Numbered from the stretch's first letter, positions 1 to 5,354 are shown. The stretch is 5,354 nucleotides of DNA from Bacteroidales bacterium (GCA_017508895.1 JAFWRA010000117.1:1-5354); one strand, 5' to 3'. Notes: generated from the sequence alone by a model not told the origin. Translations and numbers: made by a program.

Positions 1-660
1 GACCAATGGCAGGCAATTGAAATGCTGAGCATGGAAGAGCGTGGCATGCTCTTCACTGCACTCTTTGAAGATGTGCTTGGTAAAGACTATGAAACCATTA
101 GTGCGAATCTTCCAGGTGAAGTGAAGATGGCCCTTCGTTTCTTAAAAATCCAGATCGACGTCGACAAGAAGAAGTATGAGGAGCAAAAACGCTTGCATCG
201 CGAGCGCCAAAAACGCTATCGTGACCGTCACGAGACATCACGGGACGTTTTGCCCATCATAGATGTAGATGTAGATGATGATGTAGATGTTGATGTAGAT
301 GTTGATGTAGATGAAGATGTAGATGATATTAGCAGCCAAGCTGCTAATAAGCCTATAGAGGAAAAAAAGGCGGCGGCTGATGCTAAGGCGGCTTGGCAGC
401 AAAGTTTTATTCAATCCTATAACGACATCGTGAAGAACTGCAACATTCCACCCCTGCAGGTTCTCACCGAAGATCGTTACAGGCAGATAATTCAAATCTT
501 TCAAAAGTATGGCGGGACTAAGGTGAAAAAAGTGTTATGCATGGCAGCTGCTTCAGACTTTCTCAACGGGCGCGGCGTGAAAAACCGGTTCCAGGCCACT
601 TTCGAATGGCTCTTCGAGGAGAAAAACTTCGTCAAGGTGCTCGAAGGGTACTACCATTGA
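1..660 (+). CDS. DUF6291-like / phage-type replication initiator-like protein, 5' end outside window
   Basis: The reading frame is open from base 1, so the ATG at 22 is probably internal; seven residues (DQWQAIE) precede it in frame and fit the conserved DUF6291 N-terminus. Counting from the ATG at 22, residues 1-45 are a helical domain of the kind that opens DUF6291 proteins. Residues 48-70 are a very basic, probably coiled-coil stretch (KKKYEEQKRLHRERQKRYR). Residues 79-102 are an Asp-Val repeat linker. Residues 124-212 resemble the C-terminal domain of Bacteroidetes phage and mobile-element replication proteins, including SDFLNGRG, a WLFE-type motif and the closing NFVKVLEG. Such proteins are thought to act in replication initiation or helicase loading, often on integrated elements. 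No enzymatic motif is visible. The family assignment is from memory of sequence patterns; the replication role is inferred. Confidence 0.72.
   Translation, partial: DQWQAIEMLSMEERGMLFTALFEDVLGKDYETISANLPGEVKMALRFLKIQIDVDKKKYEEQKRLHRERQKRYRDRHETSRDVLPIIDVDVDDDVDVDVDVDVDEDVDDISSQAANKPIEEKKAAADAKAAWQQSFIQSYNDIVKNCNIPPLQVLTEDRYRQIIQIFQKYGGTKVKKVLCMAAASDFLNGRGVKNRFQATFEWLFEEKNFVKVLEGYYH
259..330 (+). repeat. GATGTAGATGTT-type in-frame microsatellite encoding an Asp-Val linker
   Basis: About 72 bases consist of 6-base units GATGTA or GATGTT with occasional GATGAT or GATGAA. They are in frame and encode alternating Asp and Val, with a few Asp-Asp and Glu. All units are multiples of three, so unit gain or loss would lengthen or shorten the acidic linker without breaking the gene. 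The linker joins the basic N-terminal region to the C-terminal replication-like domain. Confidence 0.9.
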
Positions 661-709
661 GGAGGGGGAGGGATGAGAGGATGAATGGATGAAGGATGAA
701 AGATGAAAG
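661..709. repeat. Purine-rich intergenic ATGA repeat
   Basis: Directly after the stop codon at 658-660 the plus strand is almost wholly purine apart from regularly spaced T residues. ATGA occurs at 673, 681, 689, 696 and 703, spaced 8, 8, 7 and 7 bases. Every ATG here quickly meets a stop, so no peptide is supported. Function is unknown; it may be a degenerate simple repeat. Confidence 0.65.
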
Positions 710-782
710 TATTGAGTCTGCCCATACACCATTCCCTAAGAAAAAAAACAGCCCGAACCGAATGATTCTCAGATTATATTCC

Positions 783-790
783 TATCTTTG
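783..790 (+). promoter_or_regulatory. Bacteroidetes-type -7 promoter element for the GH43 gene
   Basis: TATCTTTG fits the TAnnTTTG consensus used by the primary sigma factor of Bacteroides and Prevotella. It lies 44 bases before the ATG at 835, implying a 5' leader of roughly 35-40 bases. A good -33 TTTG box at the expected spacing near 760 is not seen, so the promoter is weak or activator-dependent. The preceding bases are AT-rich. Confidence 0.6.
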
Positions 791-834
791 CCAAATACAA
801 ATAGTTTTCAATCCGATTAGCGTCATTTTCCGAT

Positions 835-2352
835 ATGAATAAAAAACTTTTCATAAGCCTTTGGGCAACCATTTGTGGGCTGACTCTTTCAGCGCAAACC
901 TCTCAGGATGCAGCATCATGGGGCGATTTGGGCAACGGTACCTACGCAAACCCCGTGTTGAATGCCGACTTTTCCGATCCTGATGTCATCCGTGTAGGCG
1001 AAAAGTTCTACATGGTGGCCTCCGATTTCCACTTCATGGGAATGCAGGTGCTGGAGTCTGACGACATGGTCAACTGGAGATACATCAGTCAGATATATCA
1101 TCGATTTGACGAGTCTGGCTGGGACGACAACCGCCACTACGGCGGTGGATCATGGGCTCCATCCATCCGCTACCATGACGGGCTCTTCTATGTCTATTTC
1201 TGTACGCCGGATGAAGGGCTGTACATGACGACAGCTCCCGCAGCCAACGGCCCTTGGGAACCGTTGCACTTGGTGAAACGTGTAGAGAAATGGGAGGACC
1301 CTTGCCCTCTGTGGGACGACGATGGGCAGGCTTATCTAGGGCGCAGCCAATGGGGGGCAGGTCCCATCATCGTGCATAAGATGTCGGCCGACGGGCGCCA
1401 ACTGCTCGACGACGGCGTGACGGTCTATACAGGTCCCGTGGCAGAGGGAACGAAATGGCTGAAACGAAATGGCTACTACTTCCTGATCATTCCCGAAGGG
1501 GGTGTCGGTACGGGTTGGCAGACAGTGCTTCGTTCAACAAATATCTACGGCCCCTACGAACGTCGGATCGTGTTGGAACAAGGGTCCACAGCCATCAACG
1601 GTCCACATCAAGGGGCATTGGTCGATGCGCCCGACGGAAGTTGGTGGTTCTATCATTTTCAAGATACGCCAGAACTAGGACGAGTGGTGCATCTGCAGCC
1701 TGCCCGTTGGCTCGACGAATGGCCGCTGATGGGCGTGGACAAGGATGGCAACGGCATTGGCGAACCTGTCGGCACTTGGCAAAAGCCCATCGCGTCGGAA
1801 GGGCGATCGCTCCCTCAGACCGATGATGAATTCTCGGGCACGTTAGGCCTTCAATGGCAGTGGAACCACAACCCTCGTGATGGCTATTGGAGTCTCGCCG
1901 AACGGAAAGGTTGGCTTACGCTGCACGCTCTACCTGCTGATGGCTTAAGATCCTGTCATAACATGCTCACGCAGAAGGTGATGGGTTACGTCACGGAAAG
2001 TACCACGGTCGTCGAGGCTCGTGGCAACTGCTATGCAGGGCTGGCTTGCATTGGACGCGAATTCCGTGGGGTGGGCGTCACGCCTGAGGGAATCGTCGTA
2101 GAACATGATAACAAGCGCACACTTGTTCGTCGTGGCAAGTTCAAACGAGTATATCTGCGTGTGCAGAACGATTGCATTCATCACAGCCACAGATTCTTCT
2201 ATAGTCTGGATGGTCGTACCTTCATTCCTGCCACTGAGCCTTTCGGCATGCACAACGGTAATTGGAAAGGTATCCGTGTTGGTTTGTTCTGCTACGGTGC
2301 CAAAGGGCTTGCACACTTCGACAAGTTCTACAGGGAATCGTCCAAATACTAG
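835..2352 (+). CDS. Secreted GH43 (subfamily 12-like) alpha-L-arabinofuranosidase / beta-xylosidase
   Basis: A 505-residue exported glycoside hydrolase that should remove arabinose or xylose from plant xylan or arabinan by an inverting mechanism. Residues 1-20 are a type I signal peptide (hydrophobic core, likely cut at LSA/Q); no lipobox is seen, so it is probably periplasmic. Residues 35-315 form the five-bladed propeller. Expected catalytic residues are present: Asp48 in SDPDVI (general base), Asp155 in EDPCPLW (pKa modulator) and Glu204 in VAEGTKW (general acid); His258 in NGPHQGALVD fits the central metal or water-binding His. The blocks GGVGTGWQ, IYGPYE and VVHLQPARW are typical of subfamily 12. 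Residues 330-500 form the C-terminal beta-sandwich (GH43_C2-like), starting at DDEFSG. Length is normal and the frame is intact. There is no Shine-Dalgarno sequence, as usual in Bacteroidetes. No SusC/SusD partner is in view. Family is firm; substrate is inferred. Confidence 0.93.
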   Translation: MNKKLFISLWATICGLTLSAQTSQDAASWGDLGNGTYANPVLNADFSDPDVIRVGEKFYMVASDFHFMGMQVLESDDMVNWRYISQIYHRFDESGWDDNRHYGGGSWAPSIRYHDGLFYVYFCTPDEGLYMTTAPAANGPWEPLHLVKRVEKWEDPCPLWDDDGQAYLGRSQWGAGPIIVHKMSADGRQLLDDGVTVYTGPVAEGTKWLKRNGYYFLIIPEGGVGTGWQTVLRSTNIYGPYERRIVLEQGSTAINGPHQGALVDAPDGSWWFYHFQDTPELGRVVHLQPARWLDEWPLMGVDKDGNGIGEPVGTWQKPIASEGRSLPQTDDEFSGTLGLQWQWNHNPRDGYWSLAERKGWLTLHALPADGLRSCHNMLTQKVMGYVTESTTVVEARGNCYAGLACIGREFRGVGVTPEGIVVEHDNKRTLVRRGKFKRVYLRVQNDCIHHSHRFFYSLDGRTFIPATEPFGMHNGNWKGIRVGLFCYGAKGLAHFDKFYRESSKY

Positions 2353-2452
2353 TTGACAATGCAACAAATGGGAAGGATCCCTCTCTCCACTTTGAATCCC
2401 TTAGCATCCGCAAGGAGAATCCTGGACAAAACAATAAAAACTTTTTTTAGAT

Positions 2453-3460
2453 ATGACACATCATACAACAAATATAAAAGGGCATCAAATAGAACTGATA
2501 AATGAGAAAACAATTTTTGGTTCTGCCAAAGGTTATGGTTATTATCCTTATATCCTTGAAGAAGGGAAAGAATGGAATAATTTGTTCTGCGACATTAGAC
2601 AGAATGTGAAAGACTATTTTCATTATAATGATATAGCCTTTTGGAATGGGAAAATTACTGGTAACACGCTTTCTTCACAAATAAGTTGTTTAAATCACCT
2701 CTTTTTGATTCGTAAAGATATTAAAACGGTGAAAAGTGTTATTCAGTCATTAGTAGGAGAACGGATGCAAATAGATTCTATGGTGAAAGTTGAATCCAAG
2801 ATGGAAAAATATGATGCTCAATATATTGCATTTGAGATGGTAAGTGATATAAACAGATTAAAAGAGAAAAGTCTATCAAGGGGTAAATACTGTACATCAA
2901 TTGATGCTTTTGCTATTGCACAAGATGTTGATGGCAATAAAAGAATCATTGTTATGGAATGGAAATTAGTAGAGAATGATTCAGGAAACAAAGCCCCAAC
3001 AAAAGAAACATCAAACAATACAGAAGAAATACGGAGGGGCAAAATAAGGGTTGAGGATGTTTATGGAAATCTCATACAAGAAAGTAAAGCATTGAAACAT
3101 AAATATGCTATAAACGATTTCTTCAATTCAAGTCTTTTCCATCTGCCCTTCTATGAACTAATGCGACAAACGTTATGGGCAGAATACAACAAGGTAGATT
3201 TTGGTGCTAGTGATTATTTTCATATCAATGTTATTCCTGTGGATAATCCAATGAGAAGTAAAAAATATAGATTCGTTGATAACACAAAAGGAATTGAAGA
3301 AAGTTGGCGAAAGCATCTAACACCCTATGGTGATGAAAGATACATTGTTGTTGATCCATATCGTGTTGTAGAAGCTATAGAAAATGCCAACCACTCTAAA
3401 TACTCTGACTTGATTGCTTATCTAAAGAAAAGATATTATTCATACAACAAGGATTCTTAA
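2453..3460 (+). CDS. Putative PD-(D/E)XK nuclease, PGN_0703-like restriction endonuclease family
   Basis: A 335-residue protein with no signal peptide or membrane segment, so cytoplasmic. The pattern fits a PD-(D/E)XK nuclease: Glu128 in AFEMV, then Asp151 in TSIDAFAIA and Glu169-Trp-Lys171 in IIVMEWKLVE, with Asp and EWK 17 residues apart, as the metal-binding core of these enzymes requires. Residues 73-84 (LSSQISCLNHLF) and 229-243 (FHLPFYELMRQTLWA) match blocks I recall from PGN_0703-type putative restriction endonucleases. Residues 172-200 look like a disordered insertion. The ATG at 2453 follows an in-frame TAG at 2450-2452, so no earlier start is possible. Codons are strongly AT-rich (20 of 60 bases G+C at 2521-2580, against 40 of 60 at 1681-1740 in the GH43 gene), which suggests horizontal acquisition. 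No methyltransferase is adjacent. No TAnnTTTG promoter is seen in the 100-base gap, so read-through from GH43 is possible. DNA cleavage is inferred. Confidence 0.65.
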   Translation: MTHHTTNIKGHQIELINEKTIFGSAKGYGYYPYILEEGKEWNNLFCDIRQNVKDYFHYNDIAFWNGKITGNTLSSQISCLNHLFLIRKDIKTVKSVIQSLVGERMQIDSMVKVESKMEKYDAQYIAFEMVSDINRLKEKSLSRGKYCTSIDAFAIAQDVDGNKRIIVMEWKLVENDSGNKAPTKETSNNTEEIRRGKIRVEDVYGNLIQESKALKHKYAINDFFNSSLFHLPFYELMRQTLWAEYNKVDFGASDYFHINVIPVDNPMRSKKYRFVDNTKGIEESWRKHLTPYGDERYIVVDPYRVVEAIENANHSKYSDLIAYLKKRYYSYNKDS

Positions 3461-3476
3461 TTCAGTTCATCAGATT

Positions 3477-3519
3477 AGAATGATCAAGGGAAGGCATCAT
3501 GCCTTCCCTTGATCATTCT
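3477..3519. repeat. Perfect 43-bp palindrome (21-bp arms, 1-base centre) after the nuclease gene
   Basis: Arm 3477-3497 (AGAATGATCAAGGGAAGGCA plus T) is the exact reverse complement of 3499-3519, with C3498 at the centre. As RNA it would fold into a stem of about 18-19 bp with a small ATCAT-centred loop. It starts 17 bases after the stop codon at 3458-3460, the position expected of a terminator or mRNA-stabilising hairpin. No U-tract follows on either strand (CTCCCC to the right), so it is not a textbook intrinsic terminator. Confidence 0.85.
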
Positions 3520-3575
3520 CCCCATACCAGGCTATATTAACGTGAATTCGACGAAATAGAACTGTCTGAAAATAT

Positions 3576-3650
3576 GGTGATTAGCGAAAATAATTGTAAC
3601 TTTATAATGCTAAATTATAAAGTCTTATAACAATAATCGCTATGATCACC
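3576..3650 (+). repeat. Imperfect long inverted repeat folding over the transposase start codon
   Basis: Four paired blocks are visible: 3576-3581 with 3645-3650 (GGTGAT/ATCACC), 3582-3586 with 3638-3642 (TAGCG/CGCTA), 3593-3597 with 3630-3634 (ATTGT/ACAAT) and 3599-3608 with 3614-3623 (ACTTTATAAT/ATTATAAAGT), around the loop GCTAA at 3609-3613. That gives 26 base pairs over 75 bases. The ATG at 3642-3644 lies inside the right arm, so transcripts entering from upstream would hide the start. Insertion sequences are known to use such structures to limit transposase made from outside promoters; applying that here is inference. Confidence 0.6.
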
Positions 3651-3809
3651 GAGAACAAAGTTACAGAATTGTTTTGTATTGCAGATGATTTTTGAAAGTT
3701 TTTGATGTCATGATGTTAAAATATATTTTTAAGAGGTTATGAAAGCTCAGTGATCATCGTAATTAGACTCTGTCAAAGGTGTTGTATGTCAGCGTTTTTA
3801 TTCCATGAA
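3642..3809 (+). pseudogene. Degenerate IS982-family-like transposase fragment
   Basis: The ATG at 3642 opens MITENKVTELFCIADDF (3642-3692), which I recognise as the N-terminus of Bacteroidetes IS982-family transposases. A stop (TGA 3693-3695) follows at once. Restoring one lost base gives the expected DDFCKVFD. The shifted frame from 3695 then reads KVFDVMMLKYIFKRL, a stop at 3740, KLSDHRN, a stop at 3764, then TLSK (3767-3778). This parallels the family pattern of a FDxxMxKY block followed by HRDSTxSKAE. After a further frame change, 3795-3809 reads FLFHE, resembling the ILFHD block that follows in the family. At least two frame changes, two internal stops and loss of the catalytic part mean it cannot make transposase. 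The alignment is from memory, not from a search. Confidence 0.7.
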
Positions 3810-3834
3810 AAAATGCGTACACTTGTACGCATTT
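3808..3834 (-). terminator. Intrinsic terminator of the tRNA-Ser gene
   Basis: On the minus strand the arms AAATGCGTACA and TGTACGCATTT (plus-strand 3824-3834 and 3811-3821) form a perfect 11-bp hairpin around a two-base centre, and the run continues to six T residues (plus-strand A run 3808-3813). It starts three bases past the tRNA 3' end, so it is a classic Rho-independent terminator for the minus-strand tRNA transcript. Confidence 0.88.
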
Positions 3835-3836
3835 CG

Positions 3837-3921
3837 CGGAGAGAGAGGGATTCGAACCCCCGGTACCTCTCGGTACGACGGTTTTCAAGACCGTTGTAAT
3901 CGACCACTCTACCATCTCTCC
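3837..3921 (-). tRNA. tRNA-Ser (anticodon UGA)
   Basis: The minus strand reads as a class II tRNA of 85 bases. The acceptor arm GGAGAGA (complement of 3915-3921) pairs with TCTCTCC (complement of 3838-3844), with discriminator G. The anticodon stem ACGGT/ACCGT closes the loop CTTGAAA, placing TGA at positions 34-36, which reads UCA serine codons. The long variable arm GTACC-GAGA-GGTAC is typical of tRNA-Ser. The T arm is GGGGG-TTCGAAT-CCCTC with one G-U pair. The terminal CCA is not encoded (CGA follows the discriminator), so it is added after transcription. Confidence 0.96.
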
Positions 3922-3929
3922 TTTGCTTT

Positions 3930-3944
3930 GCGATGAAGCATCGC
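3930..3944 (-). other. Small hairpin in the tRNA-Ser 5' leader
   Basis: GCGATG (3930-3935) and CATCGC (3939-3944) form a perfect 6-bp stem with a three-base loop, located between the predicted start of transcription and the mature tRNA 5' end. It may assist leader folding or RNase P processing, but that is inference. Confidence 0.45.
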
Positions 3945-3959
3945 GGTCGTAAGCGGGTG

Positions 3960-3967
3960 CAAAGGTA
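3960..3967 (-). promoter_or_regulatory. Bacteroidetes-type -7 promoter element for tRNA-Ser
   Basis: The minus strand reads TACCTTTG here, matching TAnnTTTG. It lies 38 bases before the tRNA 5' end (3921), giving a leader of about 30 bases. No clear -33 box is present at the expected spacing near 3987-3990. Confidence 0.65.
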
Positions 3968-4093
3968 ATAAAAAGATGTGAGTTAGAAGCTAGAAGTAGT
4001 GAGTTATTTTGCTGAAGTTAACGTTTTTTAATGTAAAGTCACTACTTTCCTTTCTTCTATTCATGCTTGTTCCAAACCATTTTGAGCATTTTC
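3968..4093. other. Intergenic gap between tRNA-Ser and the dockerin-protein gene
   Basis: The octamer GTGAGTTA occurs twice in direct orientation (3978-3985 and 3999-4006), within a purine-rich GTGAGTTAGAAGCTAGAAG-type stretch. AAGTAGTGA (3994-4002) is complementary to TCACTACTT (4039-4047), so a 9-bp stem with a 36-base loop is possible. No strong intrinsic terminator for the minus-strand gene ending at 4094 is seen, and no gene is supported. Confidence 0.5.
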
Positions 4094-5354
4094 TCAATCT
4101 TTACCCAATATAATGTTGACAAGAGCCGTTACATCGGCAATGGTGATGGAATCATCGCCATTAACATCGGCTGCTTGATGGTCATACAGATAGGGGACAG
4201 TACCGTCCTTTCCAAGGATGATGTTGACTAATGCCGTCACATCGGCTATCGTAATCTGCCCATCGCGGTTAACGTCGCCAATCTTGCTTCCACAACTGAT
4301 GACGAGAGGGCTGTTAGGCTTACCTATGCGCGATCCGCTGACGAAATTCACCTGCTGGCTGACAGCCGTAACGGGCAATTCTTCCTCTGTTGTGAGGTTG
4401 CACACACGGAAAACCACAGGGCTTTCGTCAGTGTCATGGCTGTAGATGCGCAGATAGTTATCGATGGCGACTCCCACACATTCGTCGCCGATAAATGCCC
4501 CGATGGCATAGTCGCTGAGAGAATCCACACGCTTGCCGTTCACTTTAAGAGCCACGTATGCAGTCATGTCGTGTTGGAAGTCGCCGTAGTAGAACTGCCA
4601 GGGCGCTTGGTGGATGGTGAGTGTTCCACCAGTGGTTGTGATGGTCGAGTCGCTGTGGAAGGCATTGTGGAGCGTTCCATAAGAGTAGATCTCGATGTCG
4701 CCACCAGTCCTGTTGATATCCTTGTCGGCACTGACTGCACGGCATTTGGTGGTGTCGTTGGTCAGCGTATCAATGAAGTCAACTGCATGAACGTATAGAT
4801 GACATTCGGCTCCTCCAAAGGTCAACCGTCCTCCATCGAGCACCGTCAGGCTGTTGTCCTTGTTCTTGCTCTTAATGGCCTTTGAACCGTCGCCTGCCAC
4901 CCGGATGTTAATGCTTCCACCCATAAGTTGGGCATCGTAGTTGGTACGTAATCCTTCGGAGTCGCGACCACTCACGAAGATGTTCAGTCGTCCACCCGTC
5001 ATGGTTAACGTACTGTCGCTCTTCAAGCCTGCACTGCTGTCGGCCGTCACATCGGCATTGATGCTGCCGCCTGAGATGCGCATGATGCCAAAGTCGTCGG
5101 AATCGATGCAGTCGCTTCCTGTGTTGCTGATGTTCAGCAAGCCTCCTTGCATCTCGAAGTAGTGTTGGTCGTAGACACCTTTTCCGCAATGGATGCCGTC
5201 GCTGACGGCTCCAAGCACGTTGATGGTGCCCGTGGTTCGCTTGATTTGAAGATATTCTTTGGCTGCGATGGCATGCTTTGTGTTGCCAGTGACATTCAGT
5301 GTGCCTCCTCCTTCAAACTCAGGATGTCCCTTGAAGTAAAGAGCCGCTTTCTGC
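4094..5354 (-). CDS. Cthe_2159/DUF4353-type carbohydrate-binding protein with C-terminal dockerin-like repeats, 5' end outside window
   Basis: The minus-strand frame is open to the right edge (5354), so the gene continues beyond the window; the GTG at 5216-5218 is only an internal valine codon. The visible 420 or so residues begin QKAALYFKGHPEFEGGGTLN. They continue with repeated rungs of the form GGxLNI, GNTKHAIAAKEYL, SDGIHCGK, GSDCIDSDD, SSAGLKSD and SKAIKSK, the pattern of the right-handed beta-helix carbohydrate-binding family typified by Clostridium thermocellum Cthe_2159, which is reported to bind cellulose and polygalacturonate. A linker of about 100 residues follows. The C-terminus carries two dockerin-like calcium-loop repeats, DVNRDGQITIAD and DVNGDDSITIAD, each followed by VTALVNIILGKD, and the protein ends there. 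Secretion is expected, but the signal peptide is outside the window. No scaffoldin or cohesin is seen, so the dockerin partner is unknown. Confidence 0.85.
   Translation of the reverse strand, partial: QKAALYFKGHPEFEGGGTLNVTGNTKHAIAAKEYLQIKRTTGTINVLGAVSDGIHCGKGVYDQHYFEMQGGLLNISNTGSDCIDSDDFGIMRISGGSINADVTADSSAGLKSDSTLTMTGGRLNIFVSGRDSEGLRTNYDAQLMGGSINIRVAGDGSKAIKSKNKDNSLTVLDGGRLTFGGAECHLYVHAVDFIDTLTNDTTKCRAVSADKDINRTGGDIEIYSYGTLHNAFHSDSTITTTGGTLTIHQAPWQFYYGDFQHDMTAYVALKVNGKRVDSLSDYAIGAFIGDECVGVAIDNYLRIYSHDTDESPVVFRVCNLTTEEELPVTAVSQQVNFVSGSRIGKPNSPLVISCGSKIGDVNRDGQITIADVTALVNIILGKDGTVPYLYDHQAADVNGDDSITIADVTALVNIILGKD
4097..4279 (-). repeat. Two dockerin type I-like repeats
   Basis: The first repeat is encoded by the complement of 4205-4279 and the second by the complement of 4097-4171, separated by a short linker (GTVPYLYDHQA). 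Calcium ligands Asp1, Asn3, Asp5 and Asp12 are present in both; the Gly at loop position 6 is replaced by Asp in the second. Seventeen residues (ITIADVTALVNIILGKD) are identical in both repeats, although 12 of the 17 codons differ synonymously. Confidence 0.85.

Larger units (their letters stand above)
3541..3809 (+). mobile_element. Remnant of an IS982-family-like insertion sequence (left end and transposase 5' part)
   Basis: The segment holds a decayed transposase start (3642 onwards) preceded by about 100 bases that include a long inverted repeat over the start codon, as expected for the left end of an insertion sequence. The right part of the element, with most of the transposase and the right terminal repeat, is gone: recognisable similarity ends where the tRNA terminator begins near 3808. 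The exact left boundary is not resolved; 3541 is a guess. No target-site duplication can be assigned because one end is missing. Confidence 0.55.

Noticed and set aside
238..504. Minus-strand 88-codon frame rich in Ile-Tyr
   Set aside because: It is the antisense of the Asp-Val microsatellite; the apparent hydrophobic segment is an artefact of the repeat.
661..674. Possible degenerate att site resembling the 3' end of tRNA-Ser (GGAGGGGGAGGGAT against GGAGAGAGAGGGAT)
   Set aside because: Twelve of 14 matches in low-complexity purine sequence is weak, and there is no integrase in the window.
1455..1826. 123-codon plus-strand frame within GH43
   Set aside because: Arg/Ser-rich shadow frame overlapping the catalytic propeller; no independent support.
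2353..2358. TTGACA resembling a sigma-70 -35 box upstream of the nuclease gene
   Set aside because: No -10 partner at proper spacing, and Bacteroidetes promoters use a different consensus.
1945..2367. 140-codon open frame on the minus strand inside the GH43 gene
   Set aside because: It lies opposite the conserved C-terminal domain of GH43 and has no recognisable domain; it is a shadow of GC-rich coding sequence.
2374..2385. GGGAAGGATCCC-like sequence as a terminator after GH43
   Set aside because: The stem is only about three to four pairs and no T-run follows.
4436..4798. 120-codon plus-strand frame opposite the dockerin-protein gene
   Set aside because: Antisense to a clear coding region and without family resemblance.
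5216..5218. GTG as the start of the minus-strand dockerin-protein gene
   Set aside because: The frame stays open to the window edge and the upstream translation (GNTKHAIAAKEYL and others) is clearly part of the same beta-helix domain.

Overview
The window looks like a chromosomal stretch of a Bacteroidales bacterium, most likely Prevotella or a close relative. Five things point there: a Bacteroidetes-type -7 promoter element (TAnnTTTG) upstream of two genes; start codons without a Shine-Dalgarno sequence; a secreted GH43 subfamily 12 type glycosidase; a Cthe_2159-type carbohydrate-binding protein ending in dockerin-like repeats; and the remains of a transposase resembling Bacteroidetes IS982-family elements. 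The genus is an inference.

Layout, left to right. Positions 1-660 (+) hold the 3' part of a DUF6291/replication-initiator-like gene with a long Asp-Val repeat linker. Positions 661-834 are a purine-rich run of ATGA repeats followed by a promoter. Positions 835-2352 (+) encode an exported GH43 arabinofuranosidase/beta-xylosidase with all expected catalytic residues. Positions 2453-3460 (+) are a clearly AT-rich gene for a putative PD-(D/E)XK nuclease (PGN_0703-like), probably acquired horizontally. It is followed by a perfect 21-bp-arm palindrome (3477-3519). Positions of about 3541-3809 carry a decayed IS982-like insertion sequence: an intact 17-codon transposase N-terminus, then a frameshift, stops and truncation. 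Positions 3837-3921 (-) are tRNA-Ser(UGA) with its own terminator and promoter. Positions 3968-4093 are a short intergenic gap. Positions 4094-5354 (-) are the 3' part of a secreted-type carbohydrate-binding protein with two dockerin-like repeats, running off the right edge.

The genes do not form one operon. The GH43 enzyme and the beta-helix/dockerin protein both fit plant-polysaccharide use, but they are on opposite strands, separated by a small accessory patch (nuclease, hairpin, IS remnant) on the 3' side of the tRNA. No SusC/SusD pair, integrase, methyltransferase or CRISPR array is visible. The best candidate for something little-described is the lone AT-rich nuclease gene with its unusual 3' palindrome; I see no clear multi-gene novel system.
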